From Bacteroides congonensis (lineage in GTDB: Bacteria > Bacteroidota > Bacteroidia > Bacteroidales > Bacteroidaceae), in NCBI RefSeq assembly GCF_900130125.1, contig NZ_FQXY01000011.1, positions 1,788,905 through 1,852,904 of the forward strand: a DNA stretch of 64,000 bases. The letters are read 5' to 3'. Below the pieces are notes generated by a model. The model was not told where the DNA came from. It saw nothing but the letters and a program-made list of their open reading frames with translations, and made no database searches. Each line of letters opens with the position of its first letter. Position 1 is the stretch's first letter. Positions 25,427-34,261 of this stretch are shown one piece after another. The position numbers and the translations under genes were made by a program.

Positions 25427-26497
25427 TTATTTCAAGTACCATTCGTACATTCTCTGTACGCCTTCCTCGATTTCGATTTTGTGATGCCATCCGAGAGCGT
25501 GTAGCTTTGAAGGGTCGGTCAACTTCCGCATAGTACCGTCCGGTTTGCTGCTGTCGAAAGTCAGTTTGCCTTGGTAGCCTACGGTTTCCACGATATGTTC
25601 GGCAAGCTGACGGATAGTGATTTCCTTACCTGTTCCGATGTTGATATGGCAGTTGCGGATATCCTTGTCGCCTTCCTTGTAGGTATCTTTGAAATCGACG
25701 TGCTCCATGACGAATACACTGGCGTCTGCCATTTCTTCACTCCAAAGGAATTCACGCAGCGGAGTACCTGTGCCCCAAAGAGTCACTTCAGTATCGCTGA
25801 TACCATATTTTTTCAGAATAGCCAGAATCTCTTCCTTCGGGCTGTCACCATTGACGCCTTCTACCGGACGCAGGTTTATATCCTTGCGTACAGCTTCCCA
25901 ATTTCCTTCTTTCAGACAATGTGCCAGGTGAATCTTGCGAATCATGGCAGGCAATACATGACTGCGTTCCAAATCGAAATTATCATTCGGGCCGTAAAGA
26001 TTGGTCGGCATCACAGCGATATAGTTAGTACCATATTGCAAGTTGAAACTCTCGCACATCTTTAATCCGGCAATTTTGGAAATGGCATATGGTTCGTTCG
26101 TGTATTCCAGCGGAGAAGTGAGCAGTACATCTTCTTTCATGGGCTGTTCAGCATCACGCGGGTAAATACACGTACTACCTAGAAAGAGTAGTTTCTTCAC
26201 ATTGTGACGGAAACTTTCCCCAATCACATTCTGTTGAATTTGCAGGTTCTTGTAAATGAAGTCGGCACGGTAGATACTGTTTGCCATGATACCGCCTACG
26301 AAAGCGGCTGCAAGGAATACATATTCCGGCTGTTCTTCATCAAAGAACTTGCGGACAGCCGCACCGTCCAGTAGGTCAAGTTCTTTATGGGAGCGACCTA
26401 TCAGATTGGTATATCCTTTATCCTGCAAATTTTTCCAGATAGCAGACCCTACAAGACCGCGGTGCCCTGCTACGTATATCTTTGCATTCTTTTCCAT
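25427..26497 (-). CDS. fcl: GDP-L-fucose synthase
   Basis: 356 residues, short-chain dehydrogenase fold. N-terminal NADP site GHRGLVGSAIW, then STCIYP with the catalytic Ser, and YAISKIAGLK supplying the YxxxK pair. It performs the epimerase and reductase steps from GDP-4-keto-6-deoxymannose to GDP-fucose. The insertion near residues 195-225 (KEEILAILKKYGISD) is usual for Bacteroides homologues. Downstream partner of gmd, separated by a 74-bp palindromic element. Confidence 0.95.
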   Translation of the reverse strand: MEKNAKIYVAGHRGLVGSAIWKNLQDKGYTNLIGRSHKELDLLDGAAVRKFFDEEQPEYVFLAAAFVGGIMANSIYRADFIYKNLQIQQNVIGESFRHNVKKLLFLGSTCIYPRDAEQPMKEDVLLTSPLEYTNEPYAISKIAGLKMCESFNLQYGTNYIAVMPTNLYGPNDNFDLERSHVLPAMIRKIHLAHCLKEGNWEAVRKDINLRPVEGVNGDSPKEEILAILKKYGISDTEVTLWGTGTPLREFLWSEEMADASVFVMEHVDFKDTYKEGDKDIRNCHINIGTGKEITIRQLAEHIVETVGYQGKLTFDSSKPDGTMRKLTDPSKLHALGWHHKIEIEEGVQRMYEWYLK

Positions 26498-26512
26498 TTT
26501 ATCTTTTATTAG

Positions 26513-26586
26513 TTCACCACAGAGGACACGGAGGGCACAGAGGAAAAAATAAAATCCTCCGTGTCCTCTGCGTCCTCTGTGGTGAA
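26513..26586. repeat. REP/MITE-like long imperfect palindrome between gmd and fcl
   Basis: Two 32-nt arms (26513-26544 and 26555-26586) starting TTCACCACAGAGGAC pair with only four G-U type mismatches around a short A-rich loop. The arms are themselves built of CACAGAGGA/CACGGAGGG repeats. Elements of this kind recur between genes in Bacteroides; here it sits in the middle of an operon and will be transcribed. Confidence 0.8.
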
Positions 26587-26597
26587 ATGAAATTCAT

Positions 26598-27668
26598 TTA
26601 GTGTTTGTTGGCTATCATGCGTTTCACCTTCTCCATATCGTGGCGAACCATGATACTTACCAGTTCCTCGAATGAAGTCTTGCACGGATTCCATCCCAGC
26701 AAAGTTTTTGCTTTAGTCGGGTCACCCAATAATTGTTCCACTTCCGACGGACGGAAATATTTAGGGTCAACTTCTACCATTGTCTTTCCGGTAACTACGT
26801 CGATACCCTTCTCGTTCACGCCTTCACCTTCCCAACGGAGTTCGATTCCCGCTTCTTTGAAAGCCAGCGTCGCGAATTCGCGTACCGTGTGCATTTCTCC
26901 CGTAGCAATCACGAAATCTTCGGGAACGTCATGTTGCAGAATCAGCCACATGCATTCCACGTAATCCTTGGCATATCCCCAGTCACGGCGTGCATCCAGA
27001 TTACCCAGATACAGTTTGTCCTGTTCTCCCTGCGCGATACGTGCGGCAGCCAGAGAAATCTTACGGGTTACGAAAGTCTCGCCGCGGCGCTCGCTCTCAT
27101 GATTGAACAAGATACCGTTTACGGCAAACATACCATAACTTTCACGATAATTCTTGGTAATCCAGAAACCATATTGTTTGGCCACCCCGTACGGAGAACG
27201 GGGATAGAACGGAGTTGTCTCTTTTTGTGGAACTTCCTGCACCTTACCGAACAATTCGGAAGTAGAAGCCTGATAGATGCGGGTTTTCTTTTCCAGTCCA
27301 AGGATACGTACAGCTTCGAGCATACGCAGTGTACCTACAGCATCTGCTTCGGCAGTGTACTCAGGAACGTCGAACGAAACCTTCACATGGCTTTGAGCCG
27401 CCAGATTGTAGATTTCATCCGGTTGCACCTGTTGAATGATACGAATTAACGAACTAGAATCTGTCATATCCCCATAATGCAGATTAATAGTACGTTTCTG
27501 TTTCATGTCGCGCACCCACTCGTCAAAATACAAATGTTCAATACGTCCTGTATTGAACGAAGAAGAACGGCGTAGAATGCCGTGTACTTCATAACCTTTT
27601 TGCAATAAAAACTCGGCAAGATAAGAACCATCCTGCCCGGTGATGCCTGATATTAGGGCTTTTTTCAT
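26598..27668 (-). CDS. gmd: GDP-mannose 4,6-dehydratase
   Basis: 356 residues. NADP motif GITGQDGSYLAEFLL, the catalytic triad region STSELFG, and YGVAKQYGFW (YxxxK) are all present, and the family block NHESERRGETFVTRKI is intact. It makes GDP-4-keto-6-deoxymannose, the substrate of fcl directly downstream. The pair supplies GDP-fucose for capsule and glycoprotein fucosylation in Bacteroides. Confidence 0.96.
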   Translation of the reverse strand: MKKALISGITGQDGSYLAEFLLQKGYEVHGILRRSSSFNTGRIEHLYFDEWVRDMKQKRTINLHYGDMTDSSSLIRIIQQVQPDEIYNLAAQSHVKVSFDVPEYTAEADAVGTLRMLEAVRILGLEKKTRIYQASTSELFGKVQEVPQKETTPFYPRSPYGVAKQYGFWITKNYRESYGMFAVNGILFNHESERRGETFVTRKISLAAARIAQGEQDKLYLGNLDARRDWGYAKDYVECMWLILQHDVPEDFVIATGEMHTVREFATLAFKEAGIELRWEGEGVNEKGIDVVTGKTMVEVDPKYFRPSEVEQLLGDPTKAKTLLGWNPCKTSFEELVSIMVRHDMEKVKRMIANKH

Positions 27669-27760
27669 ACGCTATGTATTTAATAATTGAAAATGTGGGT
27701 GCAAATGTCGTCATTTTCTATGACCCTTGCAAACCACTTTCCAATTATTTTTCAGCACAG

Positions 27761-28930
27761 TTATTCAGCACAGTTTTTTCCCATCATTTTGTCGATAATC
27801 AGCGCAATAGCTCCGTCGCCGGTGACATTGCAGGCTGTTCCGAAACTATCCATCGCAATGTAAAGCGCAATCATTAAAGCCTGTGCCGATTCATCGAAGC
27901 CGAGCATGGATTGAAGGATTCCCAAAGCAGCCATGATAGCCCCGCCGGGAACGCCCGGTGCCGCCACCATCGTGATTCCCAACATAAAGATAAAACCGGC
28001 AAAAAGGGGGAAGTCGAACGGCATTCCCTGCATCATCATCAACGCCAGTGCGCAAGCTACGATTTTCAGCGTACTGCCCGATAGATGAATTGTGGCACAT
28101 AGCGGAATCACGAAGCCTGCGATATCTGCCGATACTCCGTTTTTCTTCGTCTGTTCCAGTGTCACGGGAATTGTGGCGGCTGATGATTGTGTACCCAATG
28201 CGGTGAAATAAGCCGGCAGCATCCTGCCGAGCAGTTTGAACGGATTCCTGCGCACAAACAGTGCGGCTATGGAATACTGAAAGACCAACAGGAATATGTG
28301 CAGAAGAAAGATTACCCCGATGATTTTGATAAATACCATCAGGATAGAATATACTTGCCCCGAATGTGTCATATTCAGAAAAATACCGAAGATATAAAGC
28401 GGGAGCAAAGGCAGAATCACCGCACTAATCATACGGACGATAATCTCCTGAAAATCCCGTGCCACGTTCTTCAAAGCATCACTGTTGAGCGAAGCCAGCC
28501 CCAGTCCCAAAGTGAAAGCAAAAATCAGAGCTGTCATCACATTCATCAACGGGGGAATGGATACGGTGAAGTAGGGGAGAATCCCTTGCGCCTCGCTCAC
28601 TTCTTCGAGAGGGACTCCCTGTTCGATGAGCGACGGAAATACCGTGACTCCGGTAAAATAGGAGAGGAAACCCGAAAACAAAGTGGCAAAATAGGCAATC
28701 AGGGCAGTGATGAGCAGCATCTTTCCCGCGCCTTTGCCAATGTCAGCGATAGCCACGGTGACCAGTCCGAGAATAATCAACGGAATGGAGAAATTGAGGA
28801 ACTCACTGAAAATACCGTTGAAAGTGACGAATATCCGTACCAACGGAGCCGGAAAAAAGGTACCGATGGCAATACCTAGAATGATGGCGATAACAATACG
28901 GGTCAATAAACCGATTCTGATTTTCTTCAT
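27761..28930 (-). CDS. dicarboxylate/amino acid:cation symporter (DAACS family)
   Basis: I start at 28930 (MKKIRIGLLTRIVIAIILGI), giving 389 residues; an upstream frame extension of 19 codons is unlikely. Family marks: eight membrane segments, the serine-rich re-entrant loop GTQSSAATIPVTLEQ, and the late MALYIAMDSFGTACNVTGDGAIALII motif. It should import glutamate, aspartate, serine/threonine or C4 acids with sodium or protons; which one cannot be told. Single gene, divergent from gnd. Confidence 0.9.
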   Translation of the reverse strand: MKKIRIGLLTRIVIAIILGIAIGTFFPAPLVRIFVTFNGIFSEFLNFSIPLIILGLVTVAIADIGKGAGKMLLITALIAYFATLFSGFLSYFTGVTVFPSLIEQGVPLEEVSEAQGILPYFTVSIPPLMNVMTALIFAFTLGLGLASLNSDALKNVARDFQEIIVRMISAVILPLLPLYIFGIFLNMTHSGQVYSILMVFIKIIGVIFLLHIFLLVFQYSIAALFVRRNPFKLLGRMLPAYFTALGTQSSAATIPVTLEQTKKNGVSADIAGFVIPLCATIHLSGSTLKIVACALALMMMQGMPFDFPLFAGFIFMLGITMVAAPGVPGGAIMAALGILQSMLGFDESAQALMIALYIAMDSFGTACNVTGDGAIALIIDKMMGKNCAE

Positions 28931-29039
28931 CCTTGCTTTTATTTGTTGCCCGCAAAAATAATATTTTAATCTAAATATTACGAACAAATGTTCATTTCAA
29001 TTGTTACTATGATAAACATTGTTACAAAATATACAAGTT

Positions 29040-30515
29040 ATGGCAAATCAGAATAAAACAGATATCGGACTTATCGGCTTGGCCGTGATGGGCGAGAATC
29101 TAGCTTTAAATATGGAAAGTAAGGGATGGCATGTCTCAGTTTATAACCGTACCGTCCCCGGAGTGGAAGAAGGAGTAGTAGACCGCTTTATGAATGGCCG
29201 TGCAAAAGGTAAAAATATCGAAGGATTCACAGATATAAAAGCTTTTGTAGATTCAATAGCTACCCCTCGGAAAATAATGATGATGGTTCGTGCCGGAAGT
29301 CCGGTAGACGAACTGATGGATCAGCTTTTTCCGTTACTTTCACCCGGAGATATTCTTATCGACGGTGGTAATTCCAATTACGAAGATACCAACCGCCGTG
29401 TCAAGCTTGCCGAGTCGAAAGGTTTCCTTTTTGTCGGCAGCGGTGTGTCCGGTGGTGAAGAAGGCGCTTTGAACGGTGCTTCCATCATGCCCGGCGGTTC
29501 GGAAAAAGCATGGCCGGAAGTGAAACCGATTCTTCAGAGCATTGCGGCGAAAGCGCCGGACGGTACTCCTTGCTGTCAATGGGTGGGGCCGGCAGGTTCC
29601 GGTCACTTCGTGAAGATGATTCACAACGGTATCGAATATGGCGATATGCAGTTGATTGCCGAAGCCTATTGGGTGATGAAGAAACTGCTCGATTTGAACA
29701 ACGAGGAAATGGCGGATGTTTTCGCCCGTTGGAACGAAGGCAAACTTCGCAGTTACCTTATCGAAATCACCGCCAACATCTTGCGTCATAAAGACAAAGC
29801 CGGTGGTTATCTCATAGACAAGATACTGGATGCTGCCGGACAGAAAGGGACAGGCAAATGGTCGGTCATCAATGCCATGGAACTGGGCATGCCGCTAGGA
29901 CTGATTGCTACGGCCGTGTTCGAACGCAGTCTCTCCGCCCAGAAAGATTTGCGCCGCCTGGCTTCCAGACAATTCCAGTGCCAACATACACAACCTATAT
30001 ATAATAAGGTGGAACTCGTCAAGGATATTTTCTCTGCCCTTTATGCTTCCAAACTCGTCTCCTATGCCCAGGGATTCGCCGTGTTGCAACGCGCTTCCGA
30101 TGCTTTCGACTGGCATCTCGACCTGGCTTCCATTGCCCGTATGTGGCGTGGTGGATGCATCATCCGCAGTATATTCCTGAATGACATTGCGGCTGCCTTC
30201 GAAGCCACCGACAAGCCTGAACACTTGTTGTTGGCTCCTTATTTCAAAGAAGAAATGAAAACGTTGCTCCCCGGTTGGAAGAGCCTCGTGGCCGAAGCTA
30301 TGAAAGAAGAGCTTCCTGTTCCCGCTTTCTCTTCTGCCTTGAATTATTTCTATTCGCTCACTTCCGCCGATTTGCCCGCCAACCTTGTGCAGGCACAGCG
30401 TGACTACTTCGGCGCGCACACGTTCGAACGTAAGGACGAACTGCGCGGACAGTTCTTCCATGAAAACTGGACAGGACACGGTGGCGATACGAAATCGGGC
30501 ACATACAACGTTTGA
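29040..30515 (+). CDS. gnd: 6-phosphogluconate dehydrogenase, decarboxylating
   Basis: The start at 29040 (MANQNKTDIGLIGLAVMGEN) gives 491 residues. NADP fold GLAVMGENLALNM, substrate site GVSGGEEGALNGASIMPGG, HFVKMIHNGIEYGDMQLI with catalytic Lys, and the C-terminal tail FERKDELRGQFFHENWTGHGG are all conserved. Oxidises 6-phosphogluconate to ribulose 5-phosphate. First gene of the gnd-zwf-pgl cluster. Confidence 0.96.
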   Translation: MANQNKTDIGLIGLAVMGENLALNMESKGWHVSVYNRTVPGVEEGVVDRFMNGRAKGKNIEGFTDIKAFVDSIATPRKIMMMVRAGSPVDELMDQLFPLLSPGDILIDGGNSNYEDTNRRVKLAESKGFLFVGSGVSGGEEGALNGASIMPGGSEKAWPEVKPILQSIAAKAPDGTPCCQWVGPAGSGHFVKMIHNGIEYGDMQLIAEAYWVMKKLLDLNNEEMADVFARWNEGKLRSYLIEITANILRHKDKAGGYLIDKILDAAGQKGTGKWSVINAMELGMPLGLIATAVFERSLSAQKDLRRLASRQFQCQHTQPIYNKVELVKDIFSALYASKLVSYAQGFAVLQRASDAFDWHLDLASIARMWRGGCIIRSIFLNDIAAAFEATDKPEHLLLAPYFKEEMKTLLPGWKSLVAEAMKEELPVPAFSSALNYFYSLTSADLPANLVQAQRDYFGAHTFERKDELRGQFFHENWTGHGGDTKSGTYNV

Positions 30516-30570
30516 CAGTATATGGTGAAGTAATAAGATTGTTTTATAAGTAAGAGATAAAAAAGCGACA

Positions 30571-32067
30571 ATGGATAAATTTGCAATGATTATTTTCGGT
30601 GCGTCCGGCGACCTTACCAAGCGTAAGCTGATGCCTGCCCTTTACTCTCTCTTCCGTGAAAAACGGTTGACCGGAGATTATAGCATATTGGGTATCGGAC
30701 GTACAATCTATTCTGACGAGGACTACCGTTCCTATATATTAGGTGAACTTCAGACATTCGTAAAGTCCGAAGAGCAGGATGCGGCGCTGATGGATGCCTT
30801 TATTTCCCATCTGTATTACTTGCCGATGGATCCGGCAAAAGAAGAAGGTTACCCGACACTCCGCCAACGACTGGTGGAGTTGACGAATGAGGTAGACCCC
30901 GACAACCTGCTGTTCTATCTCGCCACTCCGCCGTCACTTTACGGTGTAGTACCCTTGCATCTGAAAGCAGCCGGACTCAATACTCCCCATTCACGTATCA
31001 TCGTAGAGAAGCCTTTCGGTTACGACCTCGAATCGGCACGCGAACTGAATAAAATCTATGCTTCTGTTTTCAACGAACAGCAGATTTACCGTATCGATCA
31101 TTTCCTCGGTAAAGAGACTGCCCAGAACGTACTCGCTTTCCGCTTTGCCAACGGTATCTTCGAACCCCTTTGGAACAGGAATTATATCGACTACGTAGAA
31201 ATCACGGCAGTCGAGAATCTCGGCATCGAACAGCGCGGTGGCTTCTACGAAACGGCAGGTGCCCTGCGTGATATGGTGCAGAATCATCTTATCCAACTTG
31301 TAGCCCTCACGGCTATGGAACCGCCTGCTGTCTTCAATGCGGACAACTTCCGTAACGAAGTCGTGAAAGTCTACGAATCTCTGACCCCGTTGAATGAAGT
31401 CGACTTGAACGAACATATCGTTCGCGGACAATATACGGCTTCCGCCAATAAGAAAGGTTACCGTGAAGAAAAAGGCGTATCTCCCGATTCGCGCACGGAA
31501 ACTTATATTGCCATGAAACTGGGTATCAGCAACTGGCGTTGGAGTGGCGTTCCGTTCTATATCCGCACAGGTAAGCAGATGCCGACAAAGGTGACGGAAA
31601 TTGTAGTTCATTTCCGTGAAACACCTCATCAGATGTTCCATTGTGCCGGTGGCAACTGTCCACGGGCGAATAAATTGATTCTTCGTTTGCAGCCAAACGA
31701 AGGAATAGTGCTCAAGATTGGTATGAAAGTTCCCGGCGCAGGTTTTGAAGTCCGCCAGGTGACGATGGATTTCAGTTATGCCCAGTTGGGTGGTGTACCT
31801 AGCGGTGACGCTTATGCGCGCCTGATAGACGACTGTATCCAAGGTGATCCGACCTTATTTACTCGAAGTGACGCAGTGGAAGCTTCATGGAATTTCTTCG
31901 ATCCGGTACTCCGTTATTGGAAAGAAAATCCTGACGCACCTCTTTACGGCTACCCTGCAGGTACGTGGGGGCCTTTGGAAAGTGAAGCCATGATGCACGA
32001 ACATGGGGCCGACTGGACAAATCCCTGTAAGAATTTGACGAACACAGATCAATATTGTGAATTATGA
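30571..32067 (+). CDS. zwf: glucose-6-phosphate 1-dehydrogenase
   Basis: 498 residues. N-terminal nucleotide motif GASGDLTKRKLMPALY, the substrate signature EKPFGYDLESA, and RIDHFLGKETAQN with the catalytic His. First enzyme of the oxidative pentose phosphate pathway. Lies 55 bp after gnd and overlaps pgl by 4 bp, so all three enzymes of the oxidative branch are made together. Confidence 0.97.
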   Translation: MDKFAMIIFGASGDLTKRKLMPALYSLFREKRLTGDYSILGIGRTIYSDEDYRSYILGELQTFVKSEEQDAALMDAFISHLYYLPMDPAKEEGYPTLRQRLVELTNEVDPDNLLFYLATPPSLYGVVPLHLKAAGLNTPHSRIIVEKPFGYDLESARELNKIYASVFNEQQIYRIDHFLGKETAQNVLAFRFANGIFEPLWNRNYIDYVEITAVENLGIEQRGGFYETAGALRDMVQNHLIQLVALTAMEPPAVFNADNFRNEVVKVYESLTPLNEVDLNEHIVRGQYTASANKKGYREEKGVSPDSRTETYIAMKLGISNWRWSGVPFYIRTGKQMPTKVTEIVVHFRETPHQMFHCAGGNCPRANKLILRLQPNEGIVLKIGMKVPGAGFEVRQVTMDFSYAQLGGVPSGDAYARLIDDCIQGDPTLFTRSDAVEASWNFFDPVLRYWKENPDAPLYGYPAGTWGPLESEAMMHEHGADWTNPCKNLTNTDQYCEL

Positions 32068-32798
32068 AATTAGAAGTTTTTCCCTCGTCCATAGAGACGT
32101 CGCGTGAGCTGATACTCCGCTTGGTGGAAATTATGAAAGAAGAACCGGGTAAGGTGTTCAATATAGCGGTGAGTGGTGGCAACACCCCTGCTCTGATGTT
32201 TGATCTATGGGCGAACGAGTATATGGATATCACTCCCTGGCACCGTATGCATATCTATTGGGTGGACGAACGTTGTGTGCCGCCCGATGACTCGGACAGT
32301 AATTATGGGATGATGCGCAATCTACTTTTAGGACTGACTCCCATTCCCTATGAGAACGTCTTCCGTATTCGCGGCGAAGCGAAACCAGTGAAGGAAGCTC
32401 TTCGTTATTCAGAATTAGTCAGGCAGCAGGTACCGCTCAAACAAGGCTGGCCTGAGTTTGACATTATCTTGTTGGGCGCGGGAGACGACGGGCATACTTC
32501 TTCCATTTTCCCCGGACAGGAAGACCTGCTGACTTCCAGTTCCATTTATGTAGTCAGCAGCCATCCCCGCAACGGACAGAAGCGTATTGCAATGACCGGC
32601 TATCCGATTCTGAATGCCCGCCATGTCATTTTCCTGATAACGGGGAAAGGCAAAGCGGACATAGTAGAGGAAATATGCAATTCGGGAGATACGGGGCCGG
32701 CAGCTTACATTGCCCATCACGCACGGAATGTAGAACTTTTTATGGATAAAGGGGCAGCCTTGTATATTGACGACTTGAATAAAAAAGACTTCAATTAG
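32064..32798 (+). CDS. pgl: 6-phosphogluconolactonase
   Basis: 244 residues of the glucosamine-6-phosphate isomerase/lactonase fold. Key stretches: FNIAVSGGNTPALMFDLWA, WVDERCVPPDDSDSNYGM, and ILLGAGDDGHTSSIFPG. Hydrolyses 6-phosphogluconolactone between the Zwf and Gnd reactions. Starts in an ATGA overlap with zwf. Confidence 0.95.
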   Translation: MKLEVFPSSIETSRELILRLVEIMKEEPGKVFNIAVSGGNTPALMFDLWANEYMDITPWHRMHIYWVDERCVPPDDSDSNYGMMRNLLLGLTPIPYENVFRIRGEAKPVKEALRYSELVRQQVPLKQGWPEFDIILLGAGDDGHTSSIFPGQEDLLTSSSIYVVSSHPRNGQKRIAMTGYPILNARHVIFLITGKGKADIVEEICNSGDTGPAAYIAHHARNVELFMDKGAALYIDDLNKKDFN

Positions 32799-32850
32799 AT
32801 TTTTCTTCTTGTACTATCATAAACCGGATACATACGAAAACTAAAAAGAC

Positions 32851-32883
32851 TAGAGGAGAATTACACTTTCGTAATCTCCTCTA
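32851..32883. terminator. terminator between pgl and the convergent small gene
   Basis: TAGAGGAGAATTAC (32851-32864) pairs with GTAATCTCCTCTA (32871-32883) with one bulged A and a 6-nt loop. It overlaps the last codons of the minus-strand gene. Confidence 0.6.
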
Positions 32884-33073
32884 CTATATAAGTCTCTTTC
32901 ACTTTCCTGCAAGTACATACAAAGTATTCGGGATGTTGCAACGCTCCTTGTAAAGTATCCGGAAGAATTATCTCTTTCGTACGCCGGTCTACCGCAACCA
33001 TTGCATACAAGATTCCTTCACTTTCGCATTTCTCGATTAGTGCACTTTTCAACTCTTCTACAGCATATTCCAT
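32861..33073 (-). CDS. small hypothetical protein
   Basis: I use the ATG at 33073 (MEYAVEELKSALIEKCESEG), 70 residues; an upstream frame of 18 codons lacks support. Soluble, mixed helix and strand, no recognised domain, ends in EEITKV. Last host gene before the prophage. Confidence 0.55.
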   Translation of the reverse strand: MEYAVEELKSALIEKCESEGILYAMVAVDRRTKEIILPDTLQGALQHPEYFVCTCRKVKETYIVEEITKV

Positions 33074-33150
33074 TTGTGTGATATTTTGTCGCTGCAAAGT
33101 TATGGAAAATATGTATATTTTGTGCAATATTATTCTTGTAATATATAAAA

Positions 33151-33186
33151 ATAGCTCCCTTGTTCGTCCGCCGACGAGGGAGCTAT
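33151..33186 (-). terminator. orphan terminator at the chromosome-prophage boundary
   Basis: A 13-bp stem (33151-33163, 33174-33186; ATAGCTCCC arms, one G-U) with a 10-nt loop. On the minus strand it is followed by TTTTTATATA, a proper Rho-independent tail. No minus-strand gene lies to its right, so the gene it served was probably separated from it by the prophage insertion. Confidence 0.6.
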
Positions 33187-33272
33187 CAACACAAAAACTA
33201 AACTAGACACATTTTTGGAAATCTAGTTGTATATTCTGTATATCAATTATATAGTCCTGCTTTTTTTTATGG

Positions 33273-33292
33273 TTCGACCATAATTCGACCAT
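33273..33292. repeat. tandem TTCGACCAT motif near the left prophage end
   Basis: TTCGACCAT occurs at 33273-33281 and 33284-33292, 11 bp apart (one helical turn). It lies in an otherwise gene-free 200-bp stretch (33187-33387) between the orphan terminator and the first phage gene, so it could be part of the attachment site or an integrase or regulator site. A TATATTTG -7 box at 33352-33359 precedes the first phage gene. Confidence 0.4.
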
Positions 33293-33387
33293 TTGATGTT
33301 TTATGTACTATCAAGATTTCTATATTTCATATTTTATATTACTTTAAATATTATATTTGCGCATTGTCAAACTAAAATAGTGCGTTT

Positions 33388-33573
33388 ATGAAAATGTTTT
33401 TTAGAAGCATCCAAAAATGGATGAGAGTGCGTAAAGTTCGTAGAGAACTTAAAAAAGATCAAGCTTTAAGAGAACGCTGCATTGGTTATGTCACAAAAGT
33501 GAATGGAACCAGTTCTTTCATTAATGTGGCTGATTATACATATAAATATATCAAAGAAGGAAAATTGCCTTAA
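33388..33573 (+). CDS. small basic phage protein
   Basis: 61 residues; N-terminal half rich in Arg and Lys (SIQKWMRVRKVRRELKKDQ), then FINVADYTYKYIKEGKLP. No domain recognised. Preceded by a -7 box at 33352-33359, so it is probably expressed in the lysogen from a host-type promoter. Confidence 0.5.
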   Translation: MKMFFRSIQKWMRVRKVRRELKKDQALRERCIGYVTKVNGTSSFINVADYTYKYIKEGKLP

Positions 33574-33578
33574 TAATT

Positions 33579-33923
33579 TTAAACTTCCTTGTTTGGTAAA
33601 AGCATGGGTAAGGAGAACTTTATTCTGCTTACAGATTCATTTTGTGCATCTTCATTAGAAGATACACCTACTCCTATAATGCTTGCAAACACACCAACTT
33701 TTGTATTGTTTCCTTTATTGTCAGATGTTGTCAATGACAGATTAAATTCAATATTTGTGATATAACAATGTTTTGACGCTATCTCTATGTAATTTGAATC
33801 CTGTTTCCCTATATCACCAATAGGATTAATGGTTAGTGGATATTTGGAAGCTCCGCCATTTAATTCAGTTACTGCATCTGCTATTTGAGTAACTGTATCT
33901 TTTATGAATTCTTTAAGTTCCAT
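33579..33923 (-). CDS. Trypco2-like domain protein
   Basis: 114 residues. The N-terminal helix MELKEFIKDTVTQIADAV and the C-terminal pattern CYITNIEFNLSLTT, then VSRIKFSLPMLLP, resemble the trypsin-co-occurring domain 2 (Trypco2), a small domain found with proteases and other effectors in bacterial conflict systems. The match is from memory of the pattern and is moderate. Last gene of the leftward repressor operon, 23 bp after the preceding membrane protein gene, so it is likely made in the lysogen. Confidence 0.5.
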   Translation of the reverse strand: MELKEFIKDTVTQIADAVTELNGGASKYPLTINPIGDIGKQDSNYIEIASKHCYITNIEFNLSLTTSDNKGNNTKVGVFASIIGVGVSSNEDAQNESVSRIKFSLPMLLPNKEV

Positions 33924-33946
33924 ATGTGATACGTGCTAATATCTAA

Positions 33947-34198
33947 CTAGTTGTTGCTATTACTTTCTTCTCCTGCCATTTTTTTAAGAAGGCGAATTAT
34001 TTCCTCCTGATTAGACACCATCTTATTTATCTTGTAGTACCAACAGAGTAGTTCCCTGCAAACGATAAAGATTATAGCACAGATAAGTAATACCATAAGT
34101 ACTGAACCGAAACCATCGAATGATGAGGACGGTGCAGGAGCTTGTGCAAATAGTGCCATTGGTACAATGGCAAAAGTGATAAATGTAATTATTTTCAT
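33947..34198 (-). CDS. small membrane protein with signal peptide
   Basis: 83 residues: signal peptide (MKIITFITFAIVPMALFAQAP), a short linker, one transmembrane helix (VLMVLLICAIIFIVCREL) and a cytoplasmic helix ending QEEIIRLLKKMAGEE. The layout fits a single-pass inner-membrane protein. Part of the leftward repressor operon; function unknown. Confidence 0.55.
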   Translation of the reverse strand: MKIITFITFAIVPMALFAQAPAPSSSFDGFGSVLMVLLICAIIFIVCRELLCWYYKINKMVSNQEEIIRLLKKMAGEESNSNN

Positions 34199-34261
34199 GT
34201 CGTATCTGTTTTATTGATTGGTTCTATCCTATATTTCGTTCATGCTTCAACAGTTCTAAAC

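Noticed and set aside
25294..25533. 79-codon frame with a 7-residue repeat (YAIMKN)
   Set aside because: The repeat follows directly from the 21-bp DNA array, and the frame runs antisense into fcl. No gene start signal.
26509..26694. 61-codon frame covering the gmd-fcl palindrome
   Set aside because: The peptide (TTEDAEDTEDF-type) is a by-product of the CACAGAGGA repeats and overlaps gmd on the same strand.
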